Of a DNA stretch of 11,300 nt, positions 8,767 to 11,300 are shown in pieces; position 1 is the stretch's first letter; every line of letters starts with the position of its first letter. This DNA is from Hamiltosporidium magnivora (taxonomy: Eukaryota; Microsporidia; Dubosqiidae), in NCBI GenBank assembly GCA_004325065.1, contig PITI01000517.1, forward strand, positions 1 to 11,300. The letters run 5' to 3'. The notes under the pieces are model-generated. The model was not told the DNA's origin and ran no database searches. It saw only the letters and a program-made list of their open reading frames with translations. Position numbers and translations under genes: made by a program.

Positions 8767-9948
8767 TTAGAAAAAAAGTCATGTGATTAGACTTTCGATT
8801 TTAATTTTTTAGCTCATTCTCTAAAATTACACATAGCATATTTATTTAATTTTGTAAACAAACATGTGATATTATTTATATGATAAAGCATAAAAATTTC
8901 TTTATACCTTAAATTTTACAGGACATACCAGAATGAATGAAATAAATAAAAATCATTCTCTTGTTTCTACAAACAATAAATTTTATTATAATAAAGATAC
9001 GATGAGCAGAAAGACAATTTTCTTGTTAGAGACGTACTTCAAACTTAGCTGTTTTCCAGAAAAACATGGCAATATATTTCGATTTCATTTTCAAAAAAAT
9101 TAGTTTTCTAACACTTAATTATTTTTATAGTGTATTATAGCATTTAAGGGTAATTGAAAATCATATTAGGTATTAAATTCATTACTATTATCCATATTCA
9201 CACAAATAAAACTTCAAATCTCATATATACACACATAATGAAACTTGAAACCTTATTCCCGGAATTCTGAGAAATCATTAATAAATTTAAAATTCACCAT
9301 TTCCATTTTAAAAAACCCACTAAAAAGTTTATTTTTTTCTTCAACATACACCAATTTCAGTAAAATTAATTTAAAAAAATTAAAATTATTTCTTTACCAA
9401 AGATCCCCTTAAAACCAATAAACACCAATTCCAGAAAAATTAATTTAAAAAAATTAAAATTATTTCTTTAACAAAGATCCCCTTAAAACCTATAAAATAC
9501 CAATTTCTGATCATAAGAAAACCAGATTAAATATAAAATCTTCAATTTTTTTATGTAAATTCCTTTGAATATTTCAACACAAAAAAAATAGTTTTAAATT
9601 TTCCATATTCTTCTACTACCTGTATACACTTTATTTATACTGTTCTTTATAAACCAACTAAGAACAGTAATGCTTCACACTATTATATAATTAGATATTT
9701 ATAGATCTAGACTTTCTATTACATACAAGAGAGTAATCAATCTAAAAAAAGTAAATTATTTCCTTAATAATCTTAGCATAAAGAAAAAACTAAAATTTAT
9801 CAGAAAAATACAAAAAAACATAAAAATTTATTTTAAATATAGAATTCCCACCATTTCATACTTTTATTAAAAAATATAAAATAATTTATTTTCACCAATA
9901 AAATTCAATTTAAATCAAATAAATCAATTAAACACATATAACATAACT
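8767..9948. other. AT-rich, G-depleted intergenic region
   Basis: No gene is supported. Apart from the tandem duplication, the striking property is base asymmetry: by hand count 9181-9960 has about 123 C but only about 33 G on the plus strand. This is the downstream side of the minus-strand LRR gene, and the skew has the same sign as in that gene. It may therefore be a long 3' untranslated or readthrough-transcribed region. Confidence 0.45.
9348..9495. repeat. 74-bp tandem duplication
   Basis: Two adjacent copies of a 74-bp unit (9348-9421 and 9422-9495) differ at only a handful of positions. A third partial copy, with a one-base shift, begins at about 9498 (TACCAATTTCTG). Each full unit contains TTAATTTAAAAAAATTAAAA followed by AAAGATCCCCTTAAAACC. 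The C run is notable in such AT-rich DNA, and a similar string (TCCCCTTTAAAAC) recurs at 11080-11092. Replication slippage is the simplest origin. Confidence 0.85.
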
Positions 9949-9954
9949 TTTATT
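9949..9954 (-). terminator. Polyadenylation signal AATAAA for LRR gene
   Basis: AATAAA on the minus strand lies 14 nt after the TAA stop codon (9971-9969) of the LRR gene. The position suits a compact 3' end. The hexamer is common in AT-rich DNA, so the call rests only on spacing. Confidence 0.35.
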
Positions 9955-9968
9955 AATTTTAAAAAATA

Positions 9969-10859
9969 TTAGACATTTAATTGTTCATAATAACATTTTT
10001 CAGAACACAAAACATATTCCAAAGTAACATTAATACCTTCTCTACATATATTCTCATAAAAATGCAAATTATAATCTGTCATATTTCCACAAACAGAACA
10101 ATAAACCTCTTTTATATCATCTTTTACATTTAATTTATCTTTACACGTATTTTCAAGACTTTTCGTATTTTTATTATCAAATTTACTTCTAAAATTGTTA
10201 GAAGATAAAAAAGAATTTAAATAAATACTACTCTCCGTATTTTTTACTTCTTCTTCTTTAAAAGATTCTAATATATTCTCAACAGACCCATTACAACCCT
10301 CACCTTCCATATTTTCACCTTCAAAAATATTTTTTTCCTTTTCACTTTCTTTAAAAAATTTTATCTTCATTTTTTCTTTTTCATTTAATTTTTGAACAAT
10401 TTCACCTTCAAAAAAACAATTATTTTCCAAAAAAAGAACATCCAATTTCATACAAAGTATCTCAGCAGGTACCGTTTTAATACAATTATTAGATAAATTT
10501 AATAATTTTAATTTTTTCATTTTACAAATACTTTGCGGTATTTTACTAATTTTATTAAATTGTAAAGATAATTCTACAACACTATCGCTTATCAAATATT
10601 TAGAAATATATTTCAAAGAATTACAACATATTGATATACGAATATTTCTATCACGATTTATTCTTTGTAATTGTCTTATTTCTATAGGATACTCCTCTAA
10701 ATCACACACATCCCATCTCAGTAAATCTGTTTCACAATTTATTAATTTAGCAGTAGTACTACGAATAGTCTCTTCAATTCTCTCATTACTATAATTTGTA
10801 AAGAAAATAGGAAGAGAAGATGAACGATCCAACCTTCGATTTGATGTCCAATGAGTCAT
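9969..10859 (-). CDS. Leucine-rich-repeat protein with C-terminal Cys pairs
   Basis: The protein has 296 residues from the chosen start and is a probable protein-interaction scaffold. Residues 94-149 hold two clear leucine-rich repeats and the start of a third: VVELSLQFNKISKIP, LKLLNLSNNCIKTVP and LDVLFLENN. They match the LxxLxLxxNxIxxIP consensus. An irregular first repeat may lie at about 73-93. Residues 160-250 are charged and low-complexity (K/E/N-rich). The C-terminus has C254-x2-C257-G and C285-x3-C289 about 30 residues apart, which could bind one zinc ion. No signal peptide or membrane segment is seen in this form. An in-frame ATG at 10973 would add 38 residues, but that extension is translated mostly from the tandem repeat upstream. 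The ATG at 10859 has CCC at 10866-10864, 4 nt before it, the start context known in microsporidia. The gene stands alone on the minus strand. I do not recognise its orthologue. Confidence 0.85.
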   Translation of the reverse strand: MTHWTSNRRLDRSSSLPIFFTNYSNERIEETIRSTTAKLINCETDLLRWDVCDLEEYPIEIRQLQRINRDRNIRISICCNSLKYISKYLISDSVVELSLQFNKISKIPQSICKMKKLKLLNLSNNCIKTVPAEILCMKLDVLFLENNCFFEGEIVQKLNEKEKMKIKFFKESEKEKNIFEGENMEGEGCNGSVENILESFKEEEVKNTESSIYLNSFLSSNNFRSKFDNKNTKSLENTCKDKLNVKDDIKEVYCSVCGNMTDYNLHFYENICREGINVTLEYVLCSEKCYYEQLNV

Positions 10860-10866
10860 ATAAGGG
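10860..10866 (-). promoter_or_regulatory. CCC start-context motif of the LRR gene
   Basis: On the minus strand the sequence reads CTACCCTTATATG, placing CCC at -7 to -5 from the ATG at 10859. CCC- or GGG-like motifs immediately upstream of start codons are described for microsporidian genes and mark short leaders. C runs are rare in this DNA, so the match has some weight. It is the main reason for rejecting the upstream in-frame ATG. Confidence 0.55.
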
Positions 10867-10919
10867 TAGATAAGTGTAAAGTAATTAATTTTAAAAAAAT
10901 ATTTTTTACAACTGAAAGT

Positions 10920-11063
10920 CATTATTTGAAGAAAGAGAATTCTCAGAATTGTAATAAAATAAAAGACTATCATTATTTGAAGAAAGAGAATTCTCAGAAT
11001 TGTAATAAAAAATAACTGAAAGTCATTATTTGAAGAAAGAGAATTCTCAGAATTGTAATAAAA
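10920..11063. repeat. Three copies of a 40-bp repeat upstream of LRR gene
   Basis: The identical 40-bp unit CATTATTTGAAGAAAGAGAA + TTCTCAGAATTGTAATAAAA occurs at 10920-10959, 10971-11010 and 11024-11063, with period 51 then 53. The spacers differ: TAAAAGACTAT between copies 1 and 2, and AATAACTGAAAGT between copies 2 and 3. The latter sequence (minus its first bases) also precedes copy 1. Each unit contains the palindrome GAGAATTCTC. On the minus strand each unit ends in ATG, so the array supplies upstream start codons before the LRR gene. Identical copies imply recent duplication or conversion. Confidence 0.92.
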
Positions 11064-11300
11064 AATAACAGACTGTCAGTCCCCTTTAAAACAAAGAAAA
11101 TTCAAATAAAAAATTTTAATAAAATGTTTGAGTTTTAAAAAATATTTTTATTTTAATTCAATTTAAATTAAATCCACCCCCTAATAAAAATCTTTTATTT
11201 TTAATTTTATTTTTACTTTCAATTTCTTATAATTTAAACATTTAATTTCAGTTTTCTATATTTTTTTTTTCTAAAATATTTTTTTTTCTAAAATATTTTT
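11064..11300. other. AT-rich end region with T-tract repeat
   Basis: No gene is seen. The plus strand continues the C-over-G bias of the LRR region, with a CCACCCCC patch at about 11175. The last bases (about 11263-11297) are two copies of a 17-bp unit made of a T run plus CTAAAATATT, a slippage-prone low-complexity repeat at the window edge. Confidence 0.5.

Noticed and set aside
10860..10973. 38-residue N-terminal extension of the LRR protein
   Set aside because: It is encoded largely by the 40-bp tandem repeat and AT-rich leader. The ATG at 10859 has a CCC start-context motif and begins the non-repetitive sequence.
10920..11063. GAGAATTCTC / TTCTCAGAA read as a heat-shock element
   Set aside because: The GAA and TTC spacing does not match the nGAAnnTTCn pattern, so only a generic palindrome is claimed.
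1..11300. tRNA, rRNA, CRISPR array or spliceosomal intron
   Set aside because: No T-loop and acceptor combination, no conserved rRNA block and no spaced direct-repeat array were seen. Both intact genes read through without interruption.

Overview
The window looks like nuclear DNA of a eukaryote with very AT-rich, gene-poor sequence. The best fit is a microsporidian with an expanded genome, although no species can be named. The reasons are two intronless genes in 11.3 kb, long gene-free stretches of roughly 15-25 % G+C, a CCC triplet just upstream of the most likely start of one gene (a known microsporidian start-context signal), and a degenerate arthropod-like non-LTR retrotransposon. The taxonomic call is inference; no rRNA or tRNA gene was seen that could fix it.

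Layout. Positions 1-1120 are unusually G+C-rich for the locus (about 30 % by hand count over 421-1020) and hold a possible, badly decayed minus-strand reading frame. Positions 1105-1210 are a T-rich tract, and 1210-4966 contain no gene I can support. A plus-strand gene at 4967-6118 encodes a 383-residue protein whose C-terminus carries a convincing basic helix-loop-helix (bHLH) DNA-binding domain. This identification rests on the pattern H-x3-E-x2-RR followed by two amphipathic helices. After an AT-rich spacer comes a 5'-truncated, dead, minus-strand non-LTR retrotransposon (6911-7940). It is bounded by a perfect 16-bp target-site duplication (6895-6910 and 7941-7956). From 7957 to 9960 there is AT-rich intergenic DNA with a hairpin, a 74-bp tandem duplication and a strong C-over-G strand asymmetry. 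A minus-strand gene (10859 to 9969) encodes a leucine-rich-repeat protein with two C-terminal cysteine pairs. Its upstream side carries three copies of a 40-bp repeat, and the window ends in AT-rich low-complexity DNA.

The two intact genes are far apart and on opposite strands. They do not form an operon, and nothing in the sequence shows that they work together. The bHLH protein is probably a nuclear regulator binding CACGTG-type E-boxes. The LRR protein is probably a protein-interaction scaffold of unknown partner. The most informative structure is the retrotransposon, whose insertion boundaries can be read to the base.
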